Assembly: GCA_004151065.3 (NCBI GenBank)
Contig: NWUY0300018102.1
Coordinates: 40,548 to 59,359, forward strand
Direction of reading: 5' to 3'
Source: Larix sibirica
Lineage: Eukaryota > Streptophyta > Pinopsida > Pinales > Pinaceae
Length of the DNA stretch: 18,812 nucleotides
The notes under the pieces were generated by a model, which worked only from the letters and a program-made list of their open reading frames with translations, was not told the origin of the DNA and did no database searches. A program made the translations under genes and the position numbers. The first letter of the stretch is position 1. Each line of letters starts with the position of its first letter. This document shows positions 1 to 9,554 of this stretch, piece after piece.

Positions 1-1355
1 TTTTTATATGCGATAAAATGTACATAACCTGTAATTTCAACAGCATAGCATGCATCCTTTTGAGTGGAATTTATAGAGTGAGAATGAGTGTGTAGGTTGT
101 GGGATAATGCAAAAGAATTTAAGTTTTTAATTTGAGAAGCGACCCTTTACTCATTTAGTTATTGTATTCTTTATACACGAATTCTTCATTTGATTATATA
201 TAAAAGATTTAAAGTGGACATAATGAACCTAGTGCTCAATAACAAATATACACCAACTAGGTTCCACATACAAGCTAATGGAAAGAGGAAAAGCCATGGA
301 GGAATGTGCATATAGAGCATATATCATTTTATTGCAAACTTGGTCGGGATGCCAAATTGTGGGCATAAGGCCGGTTCTTTAGACAATGAACAGTCTCCAA
401 TGCATTAAAACTTCAACATAATGTTATGCTATGAGTTGGGTTTAAAGGGTGAATTGACCAAACAGAGGGTAAGGTAAGCCTAAATGACAAAGAACTCTAT
501 ACGATATCCAATACACGATAAGCTTCCAACAATAACAAGAAGGATATTGAGTTACCTTGCATGCATCGAAATTGAGCTTACACAAGCTTTTGTGTGATAC
601 AATTCCAAATCCTTGCTTTGAAATTCTCCTTTTTAGCTCTGTCAATGTCTAAGCGATCGATGAAGGCATCTTAAAGGGTATGAGGATTGATTACAATGTC
701 AACATGGTGTAACAAAGGTCGGCTTTATAATCGTATATACAAGAGGATGTTGAAAATGAAGTGAAGGGAGTGGCATTATAAAAACACATTATGTGCATAA
801 AAGAATAGGATTCATAGTGCAAAAGTGAGATATCTCTATAATTGAAAAAAACATATAGCCAACAAACATATAATAAAACATAATTCAAAATTGTGTAGTT
901 CAACTATCCATAAAACTTTTTTTAATAATATTCTTTATGCCTCCTTAAAATCTAGATGAGATCCCCTCCATTCTTTTTTTCAATGACGGTATTTTAATGA
1001 AAAAGTGGATTTAATCAGAGTCAATGATCGAAATTTACAACACTTTGCAAATCATTGGTGTTGAGTTGAAAATTAGGTCAACATAATCAAAGCTAGAATT
1101 GAAGCAAGTAAATAGGGCCAAAAACCACAACTTCAAAAAATATAATTCTTTGTTGTTTTTTCAATGATGCTTCTGATCTACAACTATTGCAAAGGTACTC
1201 CTCCCTATTATAAAAATAATACAAGGAATAACAACAAATTTGCAACAAGACTATTAAACATTGTCCATGCTATGCCTTTATTAATATGGCCATATTACAA
1301 TAAACTATCACAAACTCATAATAAAAATACCCTAACGTTCTCCATGCTTGAAAGT
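1..1355. other. Non-coding stretch, nothing recognised
   Basis: AT-rich sequence without an open frame longer than about 72 codons. The short frames on both strands have low-complexity compositions rich in Tyr, Cys, Phe and Leu, as expected from chance translation of AT-rich DNA, and none shows a motif I recognise. No tRNA-like fold, terminal repeat or microsatellite stood out. It may hold transposon relics too old to recognise by eye. Confidence 0.6.
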
Positions 1356-1685
1356 ACTTCAACTAAGATGTTCACAATGTAAAGAATGCATTGCATACAC
1401 AATTGATTGAAATGGCCCCTAAGGGGTGAACATGTTTATGGAAAATTCAAGCCTTGGTAGGGGGTTTTGTAACACCCTTAATGCCATCGAACCAAAGTCT
1501 CATCGACAATTATTTTTACTTCAATTAAGATGTTCACAATATAAGGAATGCATTGCATACCCAATTGGTTGAAATGGTTCCCAATGGGGTGAACATGTTT
1601 ATGGGGAATTCAAGCCTTGATGGGGGGTTTTGTAACACCCATGCTTTGCCATCGAACCAAAATCATCATTCGCAATTCTTTTAAT
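1356..1685. repeat. Two-copy tandem direct repeat, period about 162 bp
   Basis: The segment starting acttcaactaagatgttcac at 1356 recurs at 1518 as acttcaattaagatgttcac. The copies stay aligned through gaatgcattgcatac, ggggtgaacatgtttatgg, aattcaagccttg, a G-run followed by ttttgtaacaccc, and gccatcgaaccaaa. They differ at scattered positions and small indels (roughly 85-90% alike by eye), so the duplication is not recent. Each copy holds a G-run directly followed by tttTGTAACACCC, which resembles a polypurine tract next to a plant LTR start; that reading is inference. There is no N between the copies, unlike the two assembly duplications further right. Confidence 0.85.
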
Positions 1686-2776
1686 TCTATTATTGGTGGG
1701 GTTGATTTTTTTTTTACTTGGAACTATGATTTTGTTTCTTTAAAAGTGATTTCTTGTTAACCCTACATTTGAGGAGCATTTTATTTTTTATTTTTATGAA
1801 AAATGAACAATCACCAAACATGTATGGAATCTAAAGGGTTTCTCAATTTTTTTCCAAATAAATTATAGCCAAATTATCAATTTTAAATGGTTTTTTGATT
1901 ATTTTATTTTAAATAAGAAATATTTTTAGGGAAAATGAACATTTATGAAACCAATAAATTAATAAGTGGATAAGCTCAATATTTTAGATGAGTTCATTTT
2001 TTTCATGATTTTAGAACTTTTTCCATCAAAAGGAAAATCCATGGTTATAAAGGAGAAAATTATAATGATCTAGGTTTTCTTGAAATGGGCTAAAATCCCT
2101 AAGGTTGGAGTTCCATGGCCAATGTTCCATCAATTAGGTGGAATTATAACTTCTAGCAAAATTTATACTAGATTAGGGGGGGGATTTTGATGGAAAAAAA
2201 AAAAGATTAAATTTGTCCGCTTATTAATTTTATCCTTTATAAAATAACCAGTGTACACAAACACACATTGTAAAATTTTACATTGTGAAAGAATCATGGA
2301 AAAACGTATAGAAGTTATAAGATTTGAAGTTGAAAATAACTATAAAACCCATTTGTTTTCTATCATTCATTCAACCTTAAACTTATAAACAAGTTGTAAC
2401 TTTCTATTGAAATTTAAATTAGAGATATGTTCATATTCCTAAAGAGATTTCTTTGGAGAACCTTCAAATGTGTGATGGAAACAAGCATATTGTTGTGCCC
2501 TTCTTGTTTATCTCATATGCATGTTCACTTTATTAAAAAAACAAACAAACAATCTTATTTTCTCATTTGGTTAAAGATTAATATTCACAGTCATAGGGTT
2601 CAAGATTTTGTGCTTACGAGATATAAACATGTTCGTATGTTCCTATAAAATACATGTTCAGTTTACATTATTACTTACGTGCCTAATAAAATCAACCAAT
2701 TTGAAGATCTTGCTAAGTTTTATATGGAAAAAAAATTTAATTACTATTCTAAACTTAAATCTATTTTGTTTGAAAT
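1686..2776. other. Non-coding AT-rich stretch, nothing recognised
   Basis: No coding sequence is supported. The only local oddities are an eight-G run at 2176-2183 followed shortly by an eleven-A run. The small open frames at 2427-2805 translate to low-complexity peptides with no motif. Confidence 0.6.
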
Positions 2777-2935
2777 CTTCAACATATATTTATCAAAAAT
2801 GTTGATCTCCAACATATATTTAAGTTTTATAAAAAATTGTTGATCTCCAACATATATTTAAGTTTTATAAAAAAATGTTGATCTTCAACATATATTTAAG
2901 TTTTATAAAAAAATGTTGATCTCCAACATATATTT
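2777..2935. repeat. Left hairpin minisatellite, 38-bp unit
   Basis: The word aacatatattta recurs at 2781, 2811, 2849 and 2887, with a last partial unit (aacatatattt) at 2925. Spacings are 30, 38, 38 and 38 bp. The full unit joins atatttaagttttataaaaa to atgttgatctcc. CAACAT and ATGTTG flank the conserved A/T core in inverted orientation, so each unit can form a small hairpin. The array stops at 2935, exactly where LINE homology begins. A related array resumes at 5501, after the LINE. Confidence 0.9.
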
Positions 2936-2942
2936 CATCCTC

Positions 2943-3968
2943 AGTCAAATCAGTCTTCCTCTGGAGGTTACGAGTTGGATTATGGCCTGTATTACCTTTG
3001 CTAGATTTTCGATTTTGGTTAATGGCTTTCCTACTACTTTTTTCAGTGGCAGTAGAGGGCCTAGACAAGGTTGTCGTCTTTCTCCATATTTGTTCCTTTT
3101 GGTTATTGAAGGACTTAGTTGTCTTATAAATGTGGCTAATGAACAAAACATGATCAGAGGTATCAAATTGGCTAGATCTCTCTCTATTTCCCACCTATTG
3201 TTTGTGGACAATGTTCTTTTATTTGGTTGCGGTTCAGGTGAAGAATGGCAACAATTTTATTCTATTATTTCGACTTTCTGCGATGCTTCAAGTATGGCTA
3301 TCAGTTCCCAGAAGCCTAACTTTGTTTATTACTGTGATGATTCGAGCATTAGAAGTCAAATTGCATCTCTCTTTCGTTATCTGATGTTTGAATTGGAGAG
3401 TGGTATCAAGTATCTTGTTTATTTTCTGAATCCAAATGGATATAGGAAAAAAGATTGGGGATGGTTAATTCAGAAAGTACAAAGAAAAAATTGTTCTTGG
3501 TATTTTAGGTGGTTATCTGTTGGTGATAGACTGGTTTTAGCAAGTGTCGTCCTTCAAAGCATTCTAGTATATTGGTTCTTTATGTATATTATACCGGATG
3601 CAGTTGTATCAATTATCATAAGTAAGATTTTTCACTTTCTGTGGGCGGGAAGATTTGATATTTCAAAGTACCATCTTTCTTCATGGGAAAGCATTGCAAA
3701 GCCCAAATATTTGGGTGGTTGGGGTTATAAAAAACCTAAGCTGGTTCAATAGGGCATTATGCGCTAAGAATTTCTGGCGGTGCTTTTTAACAAGGGTTTA
3801 TGGGGTAAGATTGTTAAAATCGCATATCCGAAGAATTGTTCCTTGGTTCACTGGATTCGTAATCCTATTAAATATTGCCATAGTGCTTCTGCTATTTGGA
3901 AAAGTTTTATGAAATCTTATCCTATTATAAATCATGCACTCTGTTGGAATGTGGGATGTGGTTCATAG
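2943..3968 (+). pseudogene. LINE reverse transcriptase fragment with thumb/linker
   Basis: This is the catalytic half of a non-LTR reverse transcriptase, which would copy LINE RNA at a nicked target. The frame read from about 2943 shows WIMACITFARFSILVNG, then RQGCRLSPYLF and ISHLLFVDN, which are conserved RT blocks of plant L1 ORF2. The catalytic F-x-D-D box reads FVDN at 3201-3212, so the second Asp is lost; a GAT to AAT change would explain it. Past AKPKYLGGWG (near 3725) the frame shifts twice: NLSWFNRALCAKNFWR in another frame, then NKGLWGKIVKIAYPKN and IRNPIKYCHSASAIWKSF back in the first. An ATG at 2913 lies in the minisatellite and is not a real start. The enzyme is inactive. Confidence 0.88.
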
Positions 3969-4081
3969 GTTTTTCTTGGAATCAATCCTTTTATTGGATT
4001 GTTTGAAAATTACAAACTATTTATTGGACTGCTTGCAGCTTTACATTAGAAAATAATTTTGGTTCTTCAATAGGTTAAAAT

Positions 4082-4623
4082 ATGTTAAGGGACTTAAGGC
4101 TCTTATTGGATTTCGTCCAGGGGTCTAAATTTGTGTTGAATTTTCTTCATGCTGGCGTAATTCTCTCCAATCAAGATGATATTTTGGTATGGAACACAAA
4201 CAAAGGAGATGGGTTTGTCAAATCAAAATTGGCGTATAATGTTATTATGGAAGATGTTTTTGGGAATAGTTCAAATTGGTGGACGAAGGTTCTATGGCGG
4301 GGGAAGACTCCTCTAAAAATAAAATGCTTCGTCTGGATGTGCTTTCATAATAAGATCTTAACAATGGATTCACATCAAAAAAGGGGTTTCATGGGGCTAG
4401 GTTTTTTCATTCTATGCAAAAGAGATATCGAATATGTAAATCATATTTTATGCGAATGTTATTTTTTAAGGAAGTTTGGTCCGAATTGGGAAAGCTTTTT
4501 CAGTTCTGTGACTCTTGGGATAGTCACACCTTTGAGGAAAACATGTTTTGTTGGTGTAGAAAGCATGTCAAAATCAAGGAATTACCCCTCTTTACCATTT
4601 GGGAGTGTGGAAGTCTCGGAATA
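4082..4623 (+). pseudogene. LINE zf-RVT (zinc-binding in reverse transcriptase) domain, broken
   Basis: The zf-RVT domain lies between RT and RNase H in plant L1 ORF2 proteins. Visible family features are DILVWNTNKGDGFVKSKLAY, then WWTKVLWRGKTPLKIKCFVW, then ILTMDSHQKRG and VNHILCECYF with its Cys/His residues. Near 4460, at a T-run, the reading moves to another frame giving FFKEVWSELGKLF and ELPLFTIWE. Around 4600 it moves again to WKSRNKFIFRDIK, the expected link to RNase H. The domain is therefore split over three frames and cannot be made as one protein. It follows the RT fragment after a short region with stops. The stretch from 4451 on reappears at 7825-7997. Confidence 0.83.
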
Positions 4624-5165
4624 AATTTATCTTTCGGGACATTAAATCTTCTATAGTTCAAGTTAGTACAAAAGCTGCAGCATTATTTTATGAATTATGT
4701 AAGGGACGTTCTATTAAGGTGTCCATGTCTATTTCTAGTCCCTTGTTTGATGAAACTTTGCCCATTGGTATATTTGATGGCGTTGAACAACATGGGATGT
4801 GTGGAGCGGGTATGGTGATTCAATTTAGTCTGAATCACATGATAAAATTTTGGATGGGAGATAGAAGCGGTACCAATACTCGAGCATAACTCCTTGCTCT
4901 TTGGGGTTTGATATGGTTTTCTAAAAGACATGGCTTGTCTTCTATTTAGATTGGAGGTGACTCTAAAACTTTTATTGATTGGGTTAATGGAGTCGTTTCT
5001 TTACATTCTTTGCTTTTGAAGCATTGGACGATCATATGAGTAAGTTGATATAAGATTTTGCTCATATTACATTTCAGCACATTTTTCGTGAATACAATGA
5101 AGTTCTAGATGCACTTTCCAAGAAAGCTATAGGTGACATGGACGACCGATTATTTTTTTAGGAAT
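4599..5165 (+). pseudogene. LINE RNase H domain, catalytic Glu replaced by stop
   Basis: Plant L1 elements often carry a C-terminal RNase H that degrades the RNA strand of the RNA-DNA hybrid. Here WKSRNKFIF leads into IGIFDGVEQHGMCGAGMV, whose FDG Asp (codon 4776-4778) fits the first catalytic residue. After GDRSGTNTRA the family has Glu in 'RAE', but this copy has TAA at 4887-4889. Then come LLALWGLIWF, an in-frame TAG at 4947-4949, and GGDSKTFIDW with the next catalytic Asp at 4959-4961. A 1-bp deletion near 5036, relative to the duplicate copy, shifts the frame before HIFREYNEVLDALSKKA, which fits the family's C-terminal motif. A single G-to-T change (GAA to TAA) explains the lost Glu. Confidence 0.85.
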
Positions 5166-5500
5166 ACAAAGATGGAGGAGTTTTGGATTCAGTTTTTCTA
5201 AGTATCTTTTGAGGGTGACAGGTTTTCAACTAATGACCGTTTGGTTTTTTTATTCTAGTCTAGTTGTTTTGATTTTTGTAGGGTTCATATTGATCCTTTT
5301 TTGTCTGGATCTTGGCCTCTATGTTTATGGATTGTACTTGATGTATATTGACTGTTTGAGGTTGATTGGTGGTTGATAAAGTCCCAGTTTGTTTCTTTGG
5401 TTTGGGTTGAAGACTTTGAATTTCTTCTTCTTCTGATAGACGATGTAATGCTTGATGCAACTTTGATTCTATGGAATAAAAATTTGTTTTTTTTATATGA

Positions 5501-5590
5501 AACAAATATTTAAGTTTTATAAAAAATATTTGTTTGATAAAAACAAATATTTAAGTTTTATAAAAAATATTTGTTTGATAAAAACAAATG
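5501..5590. repeat. Right hairpin minisatellite, 41-bp unit
   Basis: Two full units and a partial third begin with aacaaat at 5501, 5542 and 5583. AAACAAATATTT and AAATATTTGTTT form perfect 12-base inverted arms around a short A/T loop. The core atatttaagttttataaaaa is shared with the array at 2777-2935, but the arms differ on both sides and still pair. The array starts immediately after the LINE tail. Confidence 0.9.
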
Positions 5591-6179
5591 TTGCTACGTA
5601 CTATTTGGAAAAAAAATTGAAATATTCTTTGATCAATTTATTCTCTCATCTTAGGAAATTTCCATTCAAGTGGGTTGAATTGTTTTGTTTTTAAAAGAGT
5701 CGTTTAACTATTTGATTTTTTGGACTTATAGGACAGTCCAAAAATTCCAATAGTTCAACAAGTTTCTTAAATGTCAATGTTTTTTCGTTGTACACATTTT
5801 ATTTATTAAATTCAATACTACTATTACACCTATTTCATTTAACATATAAATTTATAACTTAAACACGGTTCATTGAGATAATTTGTTTTGATATTTTTTT
5901 TTGCAAGAGCTTAGCTTGTAAGGCACACACATATTAGTAAAGGGAGATGATATTGTTATAAATATTTTAAAAACCAATCTATAAATTTGGAATAAGATCC
6001 ACTTTTGTATCATTAAAGAGTTGTCATCCAAAACTTGAAAAGTTTTTAGTTTACCTATCTTTTCCATGAGAAAGTTTTCGAAGGTCATAAGATAATTTTT
6101 TTTACACCATAAGTGTGACTATATTGATTACCTATAAGACATTACATACACAACTATGACAACACCAATGATCTCCAAG
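5591..6179. other. Spacer between minisatellite and LTR, nothing recognised
   Basis: AT-rich DNA. A 72-codon - strand frame at 5870-6088 has no recognisable domain and is repeated with no amino-acid change in the contig-overlap copy at 9245-9463, which is not evidence of coding. The last five bases (ccaag, 6175-6179) resemble cctag beyond the far LTR and may be a target-site duplication. Confidence 0.55.
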
Positions 6180-7062
6180 TGATGTAACGAGGAAGGAAAA
6201 TATAACTACCCATGTATTGTGCATTTGGGTTCTCACAACATAGATTACTCCCAACCAAAAGGAAATAATAATACCAACAATCTCACACGAGGAAAAATGT
6301 AAATACACAACATAATGCTCAAAAGGGTTTACTAATTCTCATGAAGTATATGACATATTACTAACACATTTTCTCTAAATTATCCCAGCCTTACAAAAGT
6401 CCACCCAACCTTCTCTTAGCTTCATTTCCTTTCACAAATCTTACACACCACATACTCTTCGCTTCTACACATGATTTTCACTCTTGGACTCTTCTCCTTG
6501 ATTATGATATCCACATCTTCAAGAAATACTCTCGTTTGTACTCTTGATTCTCTAGAAACTAATCAATTAGGTTCCAATCCTCCTCTCTCTTACAATTAAT
6601 TGCTTAGGTGCCAATCCTCTTCCTTCATCAACCAATCCCCGTTTTTGGGTTGTAACCTATTCTTTGTCTTCTATGGTCAACCCCAGTTTGTCAAGGATAT
6701 TTTGTTCTAACTTAGAGCCAACCTTCTCCTCAAGACCAACCTTATCACCTTTGTGCTTCACTACTTTATCTCCCATCATGACTCTTGGGCTTCCAAAGAT
6801 TTGAACTGTTGCCTTGGAATGGTTCATCTTCCCATATTCTTGGCTTGATTTAATTTCCACCTCAATAACCTTTTGACTCCATATGCCTAACATCTCCTCT
6901 TCTCCTACACATAGAACTATTTAACTTCCTATGTGCATATTATTTTTCACCCATAGCTTCTTTTGTCCACCACAATTATACTTGTCCCTCTATACTTGTC
7001 TCTCATTCTACATGTTCATTATATGATATATTATTTATGTGACTACAAACTGATATGTATCA
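6180..7062 (-). repeat. Ty3/Gypsy 3' LTR (assembly copy 1)
   Basis: This is the left LTR of the - strand element, present here as the first of two overlap copies. It starts TGATGTAAC on the + strand and ends GTATCA. Along its length it is a diverged match (very roughly 70% by eye) to 13282-14145. Shared blocks include ccaaaaggaaataat, gctcaaaag, ttgtactctt, cttaggt and ctcctcaagacca. The 78-codon frame at 6657-6893 on the - strand lies inside the LTR and is probably fortuitous. Confidence 0.82.
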
Positions 7063-7073
7063 AACTCCCATTA
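7063..7073 (-). other. Polypurine tract (assembly copy 1)
   Basis: On the - strand a short purine run containing AATGGGAG lies two bases before the LTR start TGATAC. This is the position of the plus-strand primer in LTR retrotransposons. It is short for a polypurine tract, probably through decay. The same site is at 10438-10448 in copy 2. Confidence 0.6.
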
Positions 7074-7089
7074 CTAGAAGAATTGTGTT

Positions 7090-7823
7090 CCTTTGTGTGG
7101 ACACCATCATTTTATTTTTCCATCACAACCTTTCCTTTATGAAAGGCTTGAATTTTTTTATTATGGAATCCACTTACTCTCCACTTACTCCCTTATGATA
7201 ACAATCCTTGATCAAATGCACCATCATGAGTTCAACTTCTTAGAATATTTTAAATCTCCTCCCCATGTTTTTCTGCCCTTATTTCTGTCTTGTGTGACTC
7301 TCTCTCAAATTCTCTTAAACTTGTGCATGCACCTTCCTCATTTGTTCAACAAATATTTCTACTTCATTGTTTCTTTGTATACATCAAGAACAACTACATC
7401 TATCTACAATTTTGAAACGTGATAATCATGTTGACCTACTCATTGTACTATTAAAAGAAAACTCAACTTGCGCCAAGAATTTATCACAATATTTTGGCCT
7501 ACTTCCTGGCTGACATTTAGTTTTTTTTAAGAACCTCCTATTCATAAATTCAATTTATCCATATGTATGCAATGGTATTGCTAAACTATATCACAAACTT
7601 GTTCCCAGACTCTTCCATAACGTCCTCCAGAAATAGATAAGAAATCTTGTGTCTTTTGTATAGGTACAAATCTTCGACGATCCATGTATTCTCACAATTT
7701 TCTCGAGACATATCATTGCTCAATAAGTTATGTAATTTGTATTTCTACAAGGAAATTAATGCACAATCTTGTAAAATTGATTAATCACAACAAACATTGA
7801 GCCATGTCCTCTTTGTATGGCAG
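7090..7823 (-). pseudogene. Ty3/Gypsy integrase C-terminal part (assembly copy 1)
   Basis: Reading the - strand from 7823 downward, across several frames and stops, gives integrase blocks in family order. They are a piece like FWRTLWKSLGTSL, the catalytic-Glu region LAQVEFSFNSTMSRST, the helix FVEQMRKVHAQV, and ELMMVHLIKD followed by KKFKPFIKE, which corresponds to the GPY/F module of Ty3/Gypsy integrases. This copy keeps the Trp of FWR (TGG), where copy 2 has TAG. The second Asp of the D,D-35-E triad appears to be lost in both copies (TYTKDTRF where the family has SDRDTKF). The polypurine tract and LTR follow directly. The 109-codon + strand frame at 7093-7422 is antisense to this gene. Confidence 0.82.
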
Positions 7824-7824
7824 N
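7824..7824. other. Single-N contig junction
   Basis: One N joins a sequence end (ctttgtatggcag) to a sequence start (tgcgaatgttatttt) that matches position 4451. The 3.37 kb on each side are copies of each other, so the true gap is negative (an overlap). Confidence 0.95.
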
Positions 7825-8875
7825 TGCGAATGTTATTTTTTAAGGAAGTTTGGTCCGAATTGGGAAAGCTTTTTCAGTTCTGTGACTCTTGGGATAGTCA
7901 CACCTTTGAGGAGAACATGTTTTGTTGGTGTAGAAAGCATGTCAAAATCAAGGAATTACCCCTCTTTACCATTTGGGAGTGTGAAAGTCTCGGAATAAAT
8001 TTATCTTTCGGGACATTAAATCTTCTATAGTTCAAGTTAGTACAAAAGTTGCAGCATTATTTTATGAATTATGTTAGGGACATTCTATTAAGGTGTCCAT
8101 GTCTATTTCTAGTCCCTTGTTTGATGAAACTTTGCCCATTGGTCTATTTGATGGCGTTGAACAACATGGGATGTGTGGAGCGGGTATGGTGATTCAATTT
8201 AGTCTGAATCACATGATAAAATTTTGGATGGGAGATAGAAGCGGTACCAATACTCGAGCATAACTCCTTGCTCTTTGGGGTTTGATATGGTTTTCTAAAA
8301 GACATGGCTTGTCTTCTATTTAGATTGGAGGTGACTCTAAAACTTTTATTGATTGGGTTAATGGAGTCGTTTCTTTACATTCTTTGCTTTTGAAGCGTTG
8401 GACGATCATAGTGAGTAAGTTGATATAAGATTTTGCTCATATTACATTTCAGCACATTTTTCGTGAATACAATGAAGTTCTAGATGCACTTTCCAAGAAA
8501 GCTATAGGTGACATGGACGACCGATTATTTTTTTAGGAATACAAAGATGGAGGAGTTTTGGATTCAGTTTTTCTAAGTATCTTTTGAGGGTGACAGGTTT
8601 TCAACTAATGACCGTTTGGTTTTTTTATTCTAGTCTAGTTGTTTTGATTTTTGTTGGGTTCATATTGATCCTTTTTTGTCTGGATCTTGGCCTCTATGTT
8701 TATGGATTGTACTTGATGTATATTGACTGTTTGAGGTTGATTGGTGGTTGATAAAGTCCCAGTTTGTTTCTTTGGTTTGGGTTGAAGACTTTGAATTTCT
8801 TCTTCTTCTGATAGACGATGTAATGCTTGATGCCTTTGATTCTATGGAATAAAAATTTGTTTTTTTTCGATATGA
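7825..8875 (+). pseudogene. LINE 3' end: zf-RVT tail and RNase H (assembly copy 2)
   Basis: This repeats 4451-5500. The RNase H has the same TAA in place of the catalytic Glu (8261-8263) and the same TAG before GGDSK. It carries an extra G at 8411 that is missing from copy 1. With it, the frame runs on from the GDS block, past one TAA, to HIFREYNEVLDALSKKA, so this copy keeps the ancestral frame where copy 1 is shifted. The LINE end here is T8-cg-atatga, two bases longer than in copy 1. It is most likely the other haplotype of the same insertion rather than a second LINE. Confidence 0.8.
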
Positions 8876-8965
8876 AACAAATATTTAAGTTTTATAAAAA
8901 ATATTTGTTTGATAAAAACAAATATTTAAGTTTTGTAAAAAATATTTGTTTGATAAAAACAAATG
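8876..8965. repeat. Right hairpin minisatellite (assembly copy 2)
   Basis: The same two and a partial 41-bp units as at 5501-5590, with starts at 8876, 8917 and 8958. The only difference seen is A to G in the loop of the second unit. The equal unit number fits two alleles of one locus. Confidence 0.88.
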
Positions 8966-9554
8966 TTGCTACGTACTATTTGGAAAAAAAATTGAAATAT
9001 TCTTTGATCAATTTATTCTCTCATCTTAGGAAATTTCCATTCAAGTGGGTTGAATTGTTTTGTTTTTAAAAGAGTCGTTTAACTATTTGATTTTTTGGAC
9101 TTATAGGACAGTCCAAAAATTCCAATAGTTCAACAAGTTTCTTAAATGTCAATGTTTTTTCGTTGTACACATTTTATTTATTAAATTCAATACTACTATT
9201 ACACCTATTTCATTTAACATATAAATTTATAACTTAAACACGGTTCATTGAGATAATTTGTTTTGATATTTTTTTTTGCAAGAGCTTAGCTTGTAAGGCA
9301 CACACATATTAGTAAAGGGAGATGATATTGTTATAAATATTTTAAAAACCAATCTATAAATTTGGAATAAGATCCACTTTTGTATCATTAAAGAGTTGTC
9401 ATCCAAAACTTGAAAAGTTTTTAGTTTACCTATCTTTTCCATGAGAAAGTTTTCGAAGGTCATAAGATAATTTTTTTTACACCATAAGTGTGACTATATT
9501 GATTACCTATAAGACATTACATACACAACTATGACAACACCAATGATCTCCAAG
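8966..9554. other. Spacer, overlap copy of 5591-6179
   Basis: The same sequence as the spacer left of the N, with nothing recognised. The last five bases, ccaag, are the candidate target-site duplication of the Gypsy element. Confidence 0.6.

Larger units (their letters stand above)
2936..5500 (+). mobile_element. 5'-truncated plant L1-type LINE (non-LTR retrotransposon), dead
   Basis: In order, the + strand encodes fragments of the C-terminal half of a LINE reverse transcriptase, the thumb/linker region, the zinc-binding zf-RVT domain and an RNase H domain. That is the order seen in plant L1-like ORF2. The endonuclease and the N-terminal half of the RT are missing, as expected from incomplete target-primed reverse transcription. 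The body ends near 5478 with an AATAAA-like stretch, a T-run and atatga. The 11-mers aacatatattt (2925-2935) and aacaaatattt (5501-5511) flank it with one mismatch and may be a target-site duplication within the minisatellite. The part from 4451 on is repeated after the N at 7824. Confidence 0.85.
4451..7823. repeat. Contig-end overlap, copy 1
   Basis: This 3373-bp stretch ends directly before the N at 7824 and matches 7825-11199 along its whole length. By eye there are about 25 substitutions and six small indels (about 1%). Copy 2 starts directly after the N, and copy 1 ends directly before it. That geometry is expected from two overlapping contigs joined end to end without merging. It is probably not a biological duplication. 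Confidence 0.92.

Noticed and set aside
442-903. Two - strand frames of 67 and 70 codons
   Set aside because: Low-complexity translations of AT-rich DNA without motif, start context or neighbouring gene structure.
2176-2200. Eight-G run as a polypurine tract of an LTR element
   Set aside because: No LTR pair, primer-binding site or Pol remains could be tied to it.
2777-2935. CRISPR-like array (regular 38-bp spacing)
   Set aside because: Units are tandem, without unique spacers, in a eukaryotic retroelement setting; it is a minisatellite.
5870-6088. 72-codon - strand frame with an identical twin at 9245-9463
   Set aside because: The twin comes from the assembly overlap. The peptide has no motif and AT-driven composition.
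6657-6893. 78-codon - strand frame, also at 10032-10268
   Set aside because: It lies within the LTR. The matching part of the other LTR (around 13730-13960) does not keep the frame open, so it is not a conserved gene.
7093-7422. 109-codon + strand open frame, repeated at 10468-10797
   Set aside because: It is antisense to the Gypsy integrase C-terminal region, which has recognisable family blocks on the - strand. Its repetition is due to the contig overlap, not conservation.
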